From positions 1-64,000 of the forward strand of contig NZ_JONT01000014.1 in assembly GCF_000711975.1 (NCBI RefSeq): DNA of 64,000 bases, given 5' to 3'. The translations under genes and the position numbers were made by a program. The stretch comes from Desulfofalx alkaliphila DSM 12257 (GTDB lineage: Bacteria; Bacillota; Desulfotomaculia; Desulfotomaculales; Desulfohalotomaculaceae). How positions within the stretch are numbered: position 1 is the first letter of the stretch; every line of letters starts with the position of its first letter. The notes under the pieces were generated by a model, which was not told the origin of the DNA, made no database searches, and saw only the letters and a list, made by a program, of their open reading frames with translations. This document shows, one piece after another, positions 1 to 8,484 of this stretch.

Positions 1-57
1 AGCTCTGCAGGGCCGATGGTACTAGGGCATAAGCCCTGGGAGAGTAGGTCGTTGCCG
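1..57 (+). rRNA. rrf: 5S ribosomal RNA, 3' end (partial)
   Basis: The first bases read GCCGATGGTACTAGGGC, then AAGCCCTGGGAGAGTAGGTCG, then TTGCCG. This is the conserved 3' half of bacterial 5S rRNA (loop E/helix IV and helix I strand). The gene begins upstream of the window, so a ribosomal RNA operon very likely ends here. The exact 3' end is uncertain by a few bases. Confidence 0.88.
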
Positions 58-70
58 AAATAAAATTTGA

Positions 71-97
71 CCCCTGGGAGAACCCAGGGGTTTTTTT
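71..97 (+). terminator. Rho-independent terminator of the rRNA operon
   Basis: CCCCTGGG (71-78) pairs perfectly with CCCAGGGG (83-90) around an AGAA loop and is followed by seven T. It separates the rRNA transcript from the trpB gene downstream. Confidence 0.9.
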
Positions 98-160
98 ATT
101 TAGCTCATTATTTGATTGTTTTTTTGCCATAATAAAATAAAAAACAGGGGGTTTTATAAT

Positions 161-1351
161 ATGACGCACCAACCCGGTTATTTTGGACACTATGGCGGGC
201 AATATGTACCTGATCAATTAAAACCTGCACTGCAAGAATTAGAGGAAGCTTACCTGACAATACGTCAAGACCCTGAATTTTTTCGTGAATTAAGATATTA
301 CTTAAAATATTATGTGGGTCGTCCATCCCCGCTGTATCATGCGCGGGGTTTATCCTCTTATCTGGGTGGGGCTCAAATCTACCTAAAAAGGGAGGATTTA
401 AACCATACCGGTGCCCATAAAATTAACAACGCCATAGGACAAATACTGTTAGCCCGCAAAATGGGCAAAAAAAGAATAATTGCAGAAACCGGCGCAGGGC
501 AGCACGGTGTGGCCACTGCCACGGCGGCGGCCATGTTTAATCTGCCATGTACAATTTTTATGGGTGAAGAGGATATACGCCGTCAGGAGCTAAATGTATT
601 TCGGATGCGCATGCTTGGTGCTGAAATAAGGTCTGTGGCCAGAGGAAGCCGTACTTTAGCTGAAGCAGTTGATGATGCATTAAATTACTGGGTACAAAAT
701 TTGGAAGATACATATTATCTTATTGGTTCAGCGGTGGGGCCACACCCCTTTCCCACCATGGTGCGGGATTTTCAAGCAATTATCGGCCATGAAGCCCGAT
801 ACCAAATACTTGAACAGGCAGGAAGGCTACCTGATTACGTCATTGCATGTGTTGGCGGTGGAAGTAATGCCATAGGTATTTTTACTTCATTCCTCGGGGA
901 TGCAGCTGTTCAGCTGATAGGGGCAGAAGCAGGCGGTATTAATTTGGAAAACGGCCAGCATGCAGCCACAATGACACTGGGCAGACCGGCAATTTTGCAT
1001 GGTTGTCGTACCTATGTACTGCAAGATGATCAGGGCGGAGTAATGCCGGTGTACTCAATTTCCGCCGGCTTAGACTACCCAGGGGTAGGGCCGGAGTTGA
1101 GTTATTTAAAGGATGGCGGACGGGTAAAGTTTGTGCCCATAAAGGACAGGGAAGCCTTGGATGCATTTCAGTTGATATGTAAAACAGAAGGTATTATACC
1201 GGCATTGGAAAGTTCCCATGCCTTGGCTGAAGCAATGAAACTTGCCCCCAAGTTGTCATCCCAGCATATTTTGCTGGTTAGTTTATCTGGCCGTGGCGAC
1301 AAGGACGTGCACCAGGTGGCAGAAGTGCTGGGAAAGCAAATACAGCAATAA
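161..1351 (+). CDS. trpB: Tryptophan synthase beta chain, stand-alone copy
   Basis: PLP enzyme that condenses indole with serine to make tryptophan. The product is 396 aa, normal TrpB length. The PLP lysine is at 87 in HTGAHKINN, the catalytic Glu at 109 in AETGAGQHG, the phosphate loop is [10 protein letters not shown] near 230-239, Asp at 305, and SGRGDKD lies near the C-terminus. The ATG at 161 is chosen because AGGGGG lies 9 nt upstream; an earlier in-frame ATG at 116 has no such site. It lies outside the trp operon and has no adjacent trpA. A second, gap-free homologue sits in the operon at 5655. Differences at positions known to lie near the TrpA interface or the COMM domain are Asp171 (usually Asn) and Leu313 (His in the operon copy). 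It may act alone as an indole-salvaging enzyme or be an alternative beta subunit. This is inference. Confidence 0.93.
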   Translation: MTHQPGYFGHYGGQYVPDQLKPALQELEEAYLTIRQDPEFFRELRYYLKYYVGRPSPLYHARGLSSYLGGAQIYLKREDLNHTGAHKINNAIGQILLARKMGKKRIIAETGAGQHGVATATAAAMFNLPCTIFMGEEDIRRQELNVFRMRMLGAEIRSVARGSRTLAEAVDDALNYWVQNLEDTYYLIGSAVGPHPFPTMVRDFQAIIGHEARYQILEQAGRLPDYVIACVGGGSNAIGIFTSFLGDAAVQLIGAEAGGINLENGQHAATMTLGRPAILHGCRTYVLQDDQGGVMPVYSISAGLDYPGVGPELSYLKDGGRVKFVPIKDREALDAFQLICKTEGIIPALESSHALAEAMKLAPKLSSQHILLVSLSGRGDKDVHQVAEVLGKQIQQ

Positions 1352-1385
1352 AAACATTTTCTTGTACCTTTTGATGATAAAGTTA

Positions 1386-1415
1386 TTGACTGCCACCGGT
1401 GTTTTGTGCTATCTT
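1386..1415 (+). promoter_or_regulatory. Putative trp operon promoter
   Basis: TTGACT (1386-1391) and TATCTT (1410-1415) are separated by 18 bp, giving a predicted start near 1421, just before the triplet-repeat leader. No terminator was seen between the stand-alone trpB and this point, so read-through from upstream is also possible. Confidence 0.55.
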
Positions 1416-1426
1416 CTTATAAATCA

Positions 1427-1480
1427 GAGCCTAGTTTAGATGAGTTATAGTTAAGAAGAGTTGAGCTGAGAAGAGTTGGG
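1427..1480 (+). promoter_or_regulatory. TRAP-type RNA binding site (eleven triplet repeats) in the trp leader
   Basis: Eleven triplets occur at a 5-nt period (one step of 6): GAG 1427, TAG 1432, TAG 1437, GAG 1442, TAG 1448, AAG 1453, GAG 1458, GAG 1463, GAG 1468, GAG 1473, GGG 1478. Nine are exact GAG/UAG. The tryptophan-activated TRAP (MtrB) 11-mer of Bacillus binds eleven such triplets with 2-3 nt spacers. The last two triplets overlap the antiterminator strand (1473-1482), as expected for TRAP attenuation. No mtrB gene is in this window, so the identity of the protein is inferred. Confidence 0.75.
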
Positions 1481-1541
1481 TTAGTTTTATAGGTGATTAT
1501 GCGGGCATAGTAGTGCCCTTTTTTGCCATTAACCAGTACTC
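1473..1541 (+). promoter_or_regulatory. Predicted trp antiterminator
   Basis: GAGT (1473-1476) pairs with ACTC (1538-1541) and GGTT (1479-1482) with AACC (1531-1534), across a small internal loop. The 5' strand lies inside the triplet-repeat site and the 3' strand is the ascending arm of the terminator at 1532-1567, so the two structures exclude each other. Confidence 0.6.
1503..1524 (+). terminator. Small hairpin followed by U6 within the trp leader
   Basis: GGGCA (1503-1507) pairs with TGCCC (1514-1518) around a TAGTAG loop and is followed by six T. It could be a pause or weak secondary terminator. It lies inside the loop of the predicted antiterminator. Confidence 0.4.
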
Positions 1542-1567
1542 TTTCTGAGTGCTGGTTTTTTTATTTT
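1532..1567 (+). terminator. trp leader attenuator (intrinsic terminator before trpE)
   Basis: ACCAGTACTC (1532-1541) pairs with GAGTGCTGGT (1547-1556), with one G-U pair, around a TTTCT loop. It is followed by TTTTTTTATTTT. It stands 28 bp before the trpE start and downstream of the triplet site, so it is a premature terminator and not the end of trpB. Confidence 0.8.
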
Positions 1568-1595
1568 ACCCTTTAAATATGGAGGTGATAAAAGA

Positions 1596-3083
1596 GTGCT
1601 TACCGAGCAGCAGTACATTGATTTAAGCAGTGAGTACAATTTAATCCCGGTGTATCGGCAGTGGCTGGCTGATACTGAAACCCCTGTTACGGTGTATCAA
1701 AAATTAAAACCGCTAAATCCTGTTTATTTGTTGGAAAGTGTTGATGGGGGGCAGCAGGTGACCCGTTACTCTTTTATTGGACTAAAGCCCTTTGCCACCT
1801 TTTCCAGCAAGGGCACGGATGTTGTTTTCAGCAGTGACGGTGAGGTAAAAAAACTTAGCGGTAAACCCTTGGATTTACTGTATGGTGTTTTGTGCCGGTA
1901 TCATTGCCCTAAATTGCCGGGATTGCCCAGGTTTTATGGTGGGGCGGTGGGGTACATTGGCTACGATGCCGTCACCACCCTGGAGAAGCTGCCCCAGACC
2001 ACCCTTGATGATCTTAACTTGCCCGATACCTTCTTTGTCTTGTGCAGTGTGGTGCTGATCTTTGATCATCTAAAACACACAATAACCGGGGTGGTAAACA
2101 GCAGGGTAATAACAGATGCCTCTGCCGGCTACAGGGATGCTCAAAATACCTTGGATGAAATTCAACAATTGATGCAGCAACACGCCCCGCTGGAGCTACC
2201 CCTTAATACCACTGCCGGACCGGTGAAATCTAACTGTACCAGAGAAGAATTCATTGCCCAGGTGAAAAAGGCAAAGGAATACATTGCCGCCGGTGATGTC
2301 TTTCAAGTGGTGCTGTCAAAACGATTTAGCTGCCACTATTCCGGTGATCCTTTTCAGGTCTACCGTCGGCTGCGCAGTTTAAACCCTTCACCCTACATGT
2401 ATTATCTGAATTTTGGTGCTGCCTCCATTGTCGGTGCTTCACCGGAAATGCTGGTGAGGGTAGAAGGAGGACTGGTGCAGACACAGCCCATAGCAGGTAC
2501 CCGTCCCCGGGGTGTGGATGAAGACCATGACAACCGGCTGGCTGCCGATTTGTTGGCTGATAGGAAGGAGCAGGCGGAGCATATAATGCTGGTGGATTTA
2601 GGCCGAACTGATTTGGGGCGGGTTTGCCAGCCGGGCAGTGTCAGGGTTGACAGCTACATGCAAGTGGAGAAGTACTCCCATGTTATGCATCTGGTATCAA
2701 GTGTTAAAGGGGTACTTAAGGATGAATTCACACCCATAGATGCCTTTAAGGCATGTTTTCCTGCCGGTACAGTCAGTGGAGCCCCTAAAATACCGGCCAT
2801 GGAAATTATAGATGAGCTGGAATCCACCAGGCGCGGCATATATTCCGGTGCCATTGGCTACCTGGGTTTTAACCGCTCCTTAGATACCGCCATTGCAATT
2901 CGTACCATTGTCTTTCACAATAAGAACGCTTATTTTCAGGCGGGGGCAGGCATAGTGGCCGACTCTGATCCGGAAAGTGAATATCTGGAAACTATCAATA
3001 AGGCAGCGGTGTTGGCCAAGGCACTGGGTATAGAAAAATTAAAACTCACCAAGGCAGGGGCTCAAAGCAGGGTGTTGGCATGA
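1596..3083 (+). CDS. trpE: Anthranilate synthase component I
   Basis: Catalyses chorismate to anthranilate, the first committed step to tryptophan, using ammonia or the glutamine amidotransferase TrpG/PabA. The product is 495 aa, normal length. The N-terminal LLES (45-48) is the classical tryptophan feedback-site motif. Catalytic motifs are PIAGTRPRG, HIMLVDLGRTDLGRV, FPAGTVSGAPK and GAGIVADSDPESEY. It starts at GTG with GGAGGTG 8 nt upstream. No trpG follows and there is no fused amidotransferase domain, so a partner must be encoded elsewhere, perhaps a PabA shared with folate synthesis as in Bacillus subtilis. It is first in the operon, downstream of the attenuator. Confidence 0.97.
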   Translation: MLTEQQYIDLSSEYNLIPVYRQWLADTETPVTVYQKLKPLNPVYLLESVDGGQQVTRYSFIGLKPFATFSSKGTDVVFSSDGEVKKLSGKPLDLLYGVLCRYHCPKLPGLPRFYGGAVGYIGYDAVTTLEKLPQTTLDDLNLPDTFFVLCSVVLIFDHLKHTITGVVNSRVITDASAGYRDAQNTLDEIQQLMQQHAPLELPLNTTAGPVKSNCTREEFIAQVKKAKEYIAAGDVFQVVLSKRFSCHYSGDPFQVYRRLRSLNPSPYMYYLNFGAASIVGASPEMLVRVEGGLVQTQPIAGTRPRGVDEDHDNRLAADLLADRKEQAEHIMLVDLGRTDLGRVCQPGSVRVDSYMQVEKYSHVMHLVSSVKGVLKDEFTPIDAFKACFPAGTVSGAPKIPAMEIIDELESTRRGIYSGAIGYLGFNRSLDTAIAIRTIVFHNKNAYFQAGAGIVADSDPESEYLETINKAAVLAKALGIEKLKLTKAGAQSRVLA

Positions 3084-3182
3084 TAACTTATTAACCGGCC
3101 AATTGGAGGGCAGATCCGACAATAATGTATCACTTTCCAATTGTTGACCCAGGGGCCCTTTATAGTGCCCCATATGGGTATT

Positions 3183-3212
3183 TAGAGAAGAGACTGGAAG
3201 AGGAGAGATGAG
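3183..3212 (+). promoter_or_regulatory. GAG-repeat stretch over the trpD ribosome binding site
   Basis: Triplets at a strict 5-nt step read GAG 3185, GAG 3190, TGG 3195, GAG 3200, GAG 3205, GAG 3210. They run across the trpD Shine-Dalgarno region and start codon. TRAP represses translation of some genes by binding such repeats over the ribosome site. Shine-Dalgarno regions are purine-rich anyway, so this is only suggestive. The preceding trpE-trpD gap also holds an inverted repeat CAATTGGA (3100-3107)/TCCAATTG (3136-3143) and a GGGGC/GCCCC hairpin (3152-3171). Confidence 0.35.
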
Positions 3213-4251
3213 TATGATACAAAGGGCAATTAAAATGGTGGTGGCAGGCCGGCATCTTGATGAGGAGCAGGCTGCTGCAGTGATGACAGAAATAATGGAG
3301 GGCCGGGCCAGCGGTTCGCAAATTGCATCACTTCTTACCGCACTGCATCTAAAGGGCGAAACGGTGGACGAAATAACCGGTTTTGCCCGGGTGATGAGGC
3401 AAATGGCTACCCCGATCAGGAGCAGTCATCCTTTGTTGGTGGATACCTGCGGCACCGGGGGCGATGGCAAAGGAACCTTTAACATATCCACTACCGCTGC
3501 CATAGTATTGGCCGCTGCCGGTGCAAAGGTGGCCAAACACGGTAATCGTTCGGTGAGCAGCCGTGCCGGCAGTGCCGATGTGCTGGAGGCTTTAAAAGTA
3601 AATATAAATATCACAGCCCGGCAGGCTGAACGCTGTTTGGAAGAAGTGGGCATTTGTTTTATGTTTGCCCCTAACTTACATGGGGCAATGAAACATGCCG
3701 CCCAAACCCGAAAAGAAATTGGCATACGCACAGTGTTTAATATCCTTGGCCCACTAACCAACCCTGCCAAGGCCCAAACACAGGTGCTGGGGGTATATGC
3801 CGCGGATTTGGTGGAAAAAATGGCCCAGGCACTGGTTAGGTTGGGCAGCACCCGGGCATTTGTGCTGCACGGGGCCGGAGGATTGGATGAAATATCCCCG
3901 GTGGGGCTTGCCCATATTTGTGAAGTGCGTGCAGGGGAGGTGCACCGCTACACCATAGACCCGGCAGAGTATGGTTTTGCCCCTGCCAAGGTTGAGGACC
4001 TCGCTGGGGGTGATGCTGAAGAAAATGCCCGGATCACCAAAGAAATTTTAGCCGGTGCCACCGGCCCCAAAAGGGATGCTGTGGTGTTAAATGCTGCCTT
4101 AGGGCTGATATGTTCAGGCATTGTCAGTAATTTAAAAGACGGAATTGCCGTTGCCCAAAGGGCCATAGACAGTGGTGCTGCCATTAAGAAACTGGAACAA
4201 CTGGTAAAAGTCACTTCGACCATGGGCGGTAAAGAGGTGATTAGTTTCTAA
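3208..4251 (+). CDS. trpD: Anthranilate phosphoribosyltransferase
   Basis: Transfers phosphoribose from PRPP to anthranilate. The product is 347 aa. Signature motifs are DTCGTGGDGKGTFNIST (PRPP and metal binding), KHGNRSVSSRAGSADVLEAL (anthranilate/PRPP loop) and LGPLTNPA. The ATG at 3208 follows GGAAGAGGAG closely; the in-frame ATG at 3214 is possible. It is separated from trpE by 124 bp, where trpG would often lie in related operons, and overlaps trpC by one base (TAATG), implying translational coupling. Confidence 0.97.
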   Translation: MSMIQRAIKMVVAGRHLDEEQAAAVMTEIMEGRASGSQIASLLTALHLKGETVDEITGFARVMRQMATPIRSSHPLLVDTCGTGGDGKGTFNISTTAAIVLAAAGAKVAKHGNRSVSSRAGSADVLEALKVNINITARQAERCLEEVGICFMFAPNLHGAMKHAAQTRKEIGIRTVFNILGPLTNPAKAQTQVLGVYAADLVEKMAQALVRLGSTRAFVLHGAGGLDEISPVGLAHICEVRAGEVHRYTIDPAEYGFAPAKVEDLAGGDAEENARITKEILAGATGPKRDAVVLNAALGLICSGIVSNLKDGIAVAQRAIDSGAAIKKLEQLVKVTSTMGGKEVISF

Positions 4252-5042
4252 TGTTACGGCAAATATTAGAGCATAAACAGGTGGAAGTAAAGCAGCAAAT
4301 GCAGCAAATACCGCTGGATACAATGAGAAAATTTGCCATGTCAATATCTGCAACCCGGAGCTTTGCCCGGGCCTTAAATAAACCCGGTGCAGTGCAAGTA
4401 ATTGCTGAAGTAAAGAGACGCTCACCGTCTAAGGGCTTGCTGTGTACCAACTTTAATCATTTGACGCTGGCAAAGGAATATACCGCTTCGGGGGCAGCTG
4501 CCATATCGGTACTCACCGACAGCAAGTTTTTCGGCGGACATAATCAATTTTTGGCGGATATTAGAAAAATCACTTCACTTCCCTTGCTGCGCAAGGATTT
4601 TATCATCCACCCCTATCAGGTTTACCAAACCAAGGTCCTGGGGGCTGATGCACTCCTGCTTATAGTCGCTGCCTTGGATGAGGATACCTTGATTGAGCTG
4701 TACCGCCTATCCGTTAACCTTGGCTTAGAGGTGCTGGTGGAGGTTCACAATGAAAGTGAGCTAAAACGGGCGCTGGCCTTGGGGGCTACGCTTATCGGCA
4801 TTAATAACCGCAACCTGCACACCTTTAAAACGGATATTGAAACCACTGTGGAATTGTGTTCGCTAATTGATAATTTAGGGATAACAGTGGTTAGCGAAAG
4901 TGGCATTAAAGATGCAGCGGACATAAAAAAGTTGGCCCGGCACGGCGTCAGTGCGGTGTTGGTGGGGGAAACGCTGGTTAAACATCCAACCCCCGGTGAA
5001 CGATTGCAGCAGTTGCTGCGGGGGTGCAGGTGCCATGAATAA
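4251..5042 (+). CDS. trpC: Indole-3-glycerol-phosphate synthase
   Basis: Closes the indole ring from carboxyphenylamino-deoxyribulose phosphate. It is a (beta/alpha)8 barrel of 263 aa. Family motifs are EVKRRSPSKG (catalytic Lys), LRKDFI, LVEVHNESEL, GINNRNL and VSESGI. The ATG overlaps the trpD stop, and its own end overlaps the trpF start by 8 bp. Its place between trpD and trpF matches the standard Gram-positive trp order. Confidence 0.97.
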   Translation: MLRQILEHKQVEVKQQMQQIPLDTMRKFAMSISATRSFARALNKPGAVQVIAEVKRRSPSKGLLCTNFNHLTLAKEYTASGAAAISVLTDSKFFGGHNQFLADIRKITSLPLLRKDFIIHPYQVYQTKVLGADALLLIVAALDEDTLIELYRLSVNLGLEVLVEVHNESELKRALALGATLIGINNRNLHTFKTDIETTVELCSLIDNLGITVVSESGIKDAADIKKLARHGVSAVLVGETLVKHPTPGERLQQLLRGCRCHE

Positions 5043-5658
5043 ACAGGTGCGGGTAAAGATATGCGGCATCATGGATGCCCACACAGCCCTAGGGGCGGTA
5101 AAATTGGGCGCCCATGCTTTAGGGTTTGTGTTTGCCCCGAGCAAACGCCAAGTATCTGCTGAGCTGGCCCGAAGCATTATTAAAAGGCTGCCGCCTTTGG
5201 TCAGTAAAGTAGGTGTATTTGTGGATGCTCCGCTGGATGAAGTTAACGGCCTTGCTCGGTATTGTCAATTGGATGCAGTGCAGCTACACGGAGATGAACT
5301 GCCGGAGTACGTGTCTAAAATTGAATTGCCGGTTATTAAGGCATTCCGTGTAAAGGATAAGAGTGTACTGGATCGGGCAGTGAATTTTCCTGCCGCTGCC
5401 ATCTTGCTGGATACCTATACCCCCGGTGTTGCCGGGGGTACGGGCAAAACCTTTAACTGGCACCTGCTGGAGCCAGGGACCATCAAAAGACCGCTGATAC
5501 TGGCCGGGGGTCTCACCCCAGATAACGTTGGCGAAGCAGTTAAATTGGTGCGCCCATACGCCGTTGACGTGTCCAGCGGTGTGGAAACAAACGGTGTTAA
5601 AGATTTAAATAAAATTGCCTTGTTTATAGATGAGCTGAGGAGAGGGGTTAATATATGA
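5035..5658 (+). CDS. trpF: Phosphoribosylanthranilate isomerase
   Basis: Performs the Amadori rearrangement in tryptophan synthesis. It is a TIM-barrel protein of 207 aa. Motifs are VKICGI (catalytic Cys), [23 protein letters not shown] with [17 protein letters not shown] and VDVSSGVE. The ATG at 5035 is chosen because it aligns with the family N-terminus; the longer open frame from 4951 only reads out of frame through trpC. It overlaps trpC by 8 bp and trpB by 4 bp. Confidence 0.96.
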   Translation: MNKQVRVKICGIMDAHTALGAVKLGAHALGFVFAPSKRQVSAELARSIIKRLPPLVSKVGVFVDAPLDEVNGLARYCQLDAVQLHGDELPEYVSKIELPVIKAFRVKDKSVLDRAVNFPAAAILLDTYTPGVAGGTGKTFNWHLLEPGTIKRPLILAGGLTPDNVGEAVKLVRPYAVDVSSGVETNGVKDLNKIALFIDELRRGVNI

Positions 5659-6851
5659 TGATGCAAGCACCCGATGAGCGAGGGTATTTTGGACTTTATG
5701 GCGGGCGCTTTGTGCCGGAAACACTGATGCCTGCTTTGGAAGAACTGTGCGAAAGCTATCGGTCCGTAAAAAATGATGCGGAGTTTGAGGCAGAGCTTAA
5801 TTACTATCTGAGCAAATACGTGGGACGTCAAACCCCGCTGTATTTTGCAGCGGGGTTAACCCGCCATTGCAATGGAGCCCGGATTTATCTTAAAAGGGAA
5901 GATCTAAACCATACCGGTGCCCATAAAATTAACAATACCATCGGCCAGCTGCTTTTAGCCAGGCGAATGGGTAAAAAGAGAATCATTGCTGAAACCGGTG
6001 CCGGCCAGCACGGGGTGGCCACCGCCACCGCTGCGGCCCTGTTTGGGTTACAATGTGTTATTTATATGGGCGAAGAGGATATTAAACGACAGGCTTTAAA
6101 CGTCTTTCGCATGAAACTGCTGGGTGCCGAAGTGGTGGCGGTTAAAGGGGGCAGCCGTACCCTAAAGGATGCCATGAATGAGGCCATAAGGGATTGGGTG
6201 ACCAATGTGCAAACCACCTACTACTGCATTGGCTCCGTTGCAGGGCCTCACCCCTATCCCCAAATGGTGAGGGATTTTCAAGCAATAATTGGCAGGGAAA
6301 CTAAGGAGCAAATTATTGAACAGACCAAAGGCTTGCCACAATATATTGTTGCCTGTGTAGGGGGCGGCAGCAATGCCATGGGTATTTTTTATCCCTTTTT
6401 GCAGCACCGAGAGGTTGCACTGGTGGGTGTAGAGGCGGCAGGAAAGGGATTAAACAGCGGGCGGCATGCCGCCACCCTGACCATGGGCAGCCCCGGGGTG
6501 TTACACGGAAGCCACAGCTACATTTTACAGGATCAGGACGGACAGGTACTGCCGGTGCACTCCATTTCAGCGGGGCTGGATTACCCGGGGGTTGGTCCGG
6601 AGCACAGTTATCTAAAAGATATTGGCCGGGTGAAATACTATGCTGTTACCGATGACGAAGCCTTGGATGCTTTCAAATTATTGTGTCGCACTGACGGTAT
6701 CATTCCGGCGCTGGAGAGCGCCCATGCTCTGGCCCAGGCGGTAAAGATGGCGCCGAAACTGGCAAAGGATACAGTTATTATTGTCAACCTTTCAGGCCGG
6801 GGAGATAAAGATGTAAACACAGTGGCTGAAATGATGGGGGTGGAGATATAA
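5655..6851 (+). CDS. trpB: Tryptophan synthase beta chain, operon copy
   Basis: This beta subunit makes tryptophan from indole and serine in complex with TrpA, encoded immediately downstream. The product is 398 aa. The PLP lysine is in HTGAHKINN, the catalytic Glu in AETGAGQHG, and the phosphate loop is GGGSNAMG. It keeps the usual Asn (DAMNEA) and His (GPEHSYL) at positions altered in the stand-alone copy at 161. Three consecutive ATG codons (5655, 5658, 5661) could start it; GAGGAGAGGGG lies just upstream. ATG 5655 overlaps the trpF stop and it ends in a TAATG overlap with trpA. Confidence 0.97.
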   Translation: MMMQAPDERGYFGLYGGRFVPETLMPALEELCESYRSVKNDAEFEAELNYYLSKYVGRQTPLYFAAGLTRHCNGARIYLKREDLNHTGAHKINNTIGQLLLARRMGKKRIIAETGAGQHGVATATAAALFGLQCVIYMGEEDIKRQALNVFRMKLLGAEVVAVKGGSRTLKDAMNEAIRDWVTNVQTTYYCIGSVAGPHPYPQMVRDFQAIIGRETKEQIIEQTKGLPQYIVACVGGGSNAMGIFYPFLQHREVALVGVEAAGKGLNSGRHAATLTMGSPGVLHGSHSYILQDQDGQVLPVHSISAGLDYPGVGPEHSYLKDIGRVKYYAVTDDEALDAFKLLCRTDGIIPALESAHALAQAVKMAPKLAKDTVIIVNLSGRGDKDVNTVAEMMGVEI

Positions 6852-7654
6852 TGAATAGAGTGGAGCAGTGTTTTGAAAAACTTAAGGCACAGAATCAAAA
6901 GGCCTTTATCCCCTTTATCACTGCCGGTGATCCGCACCTGGATGTCACTGTGGAACTGGTAAAGGCGATGGATGTTTCCGGGGCCGATATCATCGAGCTG
7001 GGGGTGCCTTACTCTGATCCCATGGCTGACGGCCCGATAATTCAAGCTGCCTGCCAGCGGGCTCTTAAGGCAGGCGTTACCCTGCGGAGAATACTTTATG
7101 CGGTGCAAGAGATTCGCCGCAGCAGTCAGGTACCGCTGGTGCTGATGTCATATTACAATCCCATATTGCAGTACGGTTTAAAAAACTTTGTGCTTGATGC
7201 GGTTAGCAGCGGGGTGGACGGGGTTATCGTGCCCGATCTACCTGTGGAGGAATGTTTGCCGCTATATAAGAGTGCCTTGGAAAAGGGGCTTTGCCTAATA
7301 CCCTTGGTAGCACCCACCACCACCCAAGAGCGGTTAAGTAAAATAGCCGAGCTTGCCATGGGATTTATTTATTGCGTTTCGGTAACAGGTATTACCGGCC
7401 TTAGGCAGGAATTTAATAGTGAAATATCGAAGTTGACTAACCGTGTTCGCTGTGCGTCTTCACTGCCAATAGCTATCGGGTTTGGTGTTTCTTCTCCGGC
7501 CCAAGCGGTGACTGTGGCTCAATACTGTGATGCAGTTATTGTGGGCAGCGCCATAGTTAATATCATAGGGCGTGACCCTGGCAATGCCGTCCACAAGGTG
7601 GCAAGGGCAGTGGCTGAATATAAAGCAGCGTGTTCTAGTAGGGGGTTTTTTTAA
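6851..7654 (+). CDS. trpA: Tryptophan synthase alpha chain
   Basis: Cleaves indole-3-glycerol phosphate to indole and channels it to TrpB. The product is 267 aa. The catalytic Glu and Asp lie in IELGVPYSDPMADGP, the flexible loop region is present, and GFGVSSPAQA is near residues 215-224. It overlaps trpB and the next gene by single bases (TAATG), so trpB-trpA-aroF are tightly coupled. Confidence 0.97.
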   Translation: MNRVEQCFEKLKAQNQKAFIPFITAGDPHLDVTVELVKAMDVSGADIIELGVPYSDPMADGPIIQAACQRALKAGVTLRRILYAVQEIRRSSQVPLVLMSYYNPILQYGLKNFVLDAVSSGVDGVIVPDLPVEECLPLYKSALEKGLCLIPLVAPTTTQERLSKIAELAMGFIYCVSVTGITGLRQEFNSEISKLTNRVRCASSLPIAIGFGVSSPAQAVTVAQYCDAVIVGSAIVNIIGRDPGNAVHKVARAVAEYKAACSSRGFF

Positions 7655-8466
7655 TGCCGTCTTATCACTTAGTAAGTCGTAAATATAGAAAAGAAGATAC
7701 CGTTATCCGGTTAGCAACCACTGAGGTGGGTGGCGGCAGCACTGTGATTATTGCCGGGCCCTGTGCAGTTGAAGATCGTGAACTGATGTTGCAACTGGCG
7801 CCCTTGCTAAAAAATATGGGTGTGGATGTGCTGCGGGGCGGTGCCTTTAAACCGAGAACATCACCCTACTCTTTCCAAGGGCTGGGCGAAGAGGGCCTGC
7901 AAATATTAAATGAGGCCGGACGTGCTGCCGGTTTGCCGGTGGTCACTGAATTGATGGATGCCCGGGATCTTGATATTGTTTACCGCTACACTGACATCAT
8001 TCAGATAGGCAGCCGTAACATGCAGAATTTTACACTGCTAAGGGAAGTGGGTCAGACTGACAAGCCAGTACTGCTAAAACGGGGACTTTCGGCCACCATT
8101 GAAGAATGGCTGTTGGCTGCGGAGTATATTTTAGCAGAAGGGAACCAACAGGTGATATTGTGCGAGCGGGGTATTCGCACCTTTGAAACCTATACCCGTA
8201 ACACATTGGATATAGGTGCACTGGCTGCAGCTAAACACCTTTCACACCTGCCGGTAATAGCGGACCCCAGCCACGCCACCGGCAGAAGGGAATTGGTTGC
8301 CCCCGCCGCCAAGGCAGCGGTTGCCGCCGGGGCAGACGGCCTAATTATTGAAGTGCACCCCAAACCGAAGGAAGCAAAATCAGACGGTTCCCAGTCCCTG
8401 CTGCCGGAAGAACTGGCAGTTCTTATCAAGGAAGTAAAGGCCTTGGCTTCAAATATTAAAAAATAA
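7654..8466 (+). CDS. aroF: DAHP synthase, short form lacking the N-terminal regulatory domain
   Basis: Condenses phosphoenolpyruvate and erythrose 4-phosphate, the first step of the shikimate pathway. The product is 270 aa. Motifs are [45 protein letters not shown] and DPSHATGRR. Only about 25 residues precede the barrel, whereas the paralogue at 18282 has an additional N-terminal ferredoxin-like domain of the kind that mediates aromatic feedback. It is coupled to trpA by a TAATG overlap. I infer an allosterically unregulated isoform whose supply is set by the trp attenuator. Confidence 0.95.
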   Translation: MPSYHLVSRKYRKEDTVIRLATTEVGGGSTVIIAGPCAVEDRELMLQLAPLLKNMGVDVLRGGAFKPRTSPYSFQGLGEEGLQILNEAGRAAGLPVVTELMDARDLDIVYRYTDIIQIGSRNMQNFTLLREVGQTDKPVLLKRGLSATIEEWLLAAEYILAEGNQQVILCERGIRTFETYTRNTLDIGALAAAKHLSHLPVIADPSHATGRRELVAPAAKAAVAAGADGLIIEVHPKPKEAKSDGSQSLLPEELAVLIKEVKALASNIKK

Positions 8467-8484
8467 AAGAAAGGGGTAATTAAT

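Noticed and set aside
3084-3207. Possible trpG remnant between trpE and trpD
   Set aside because: Only 124 bp and no amidotransferase motif (GNCLG-type Cys or HPE) in any frame.
3426-3851. Long minus-strand frame inside trpD
   Set aside because: A shadow of a GC-biased coding region, with no ribosome site. Similar antisense frames in der, rpsA, aroA and cooS were rejected for the same reason.
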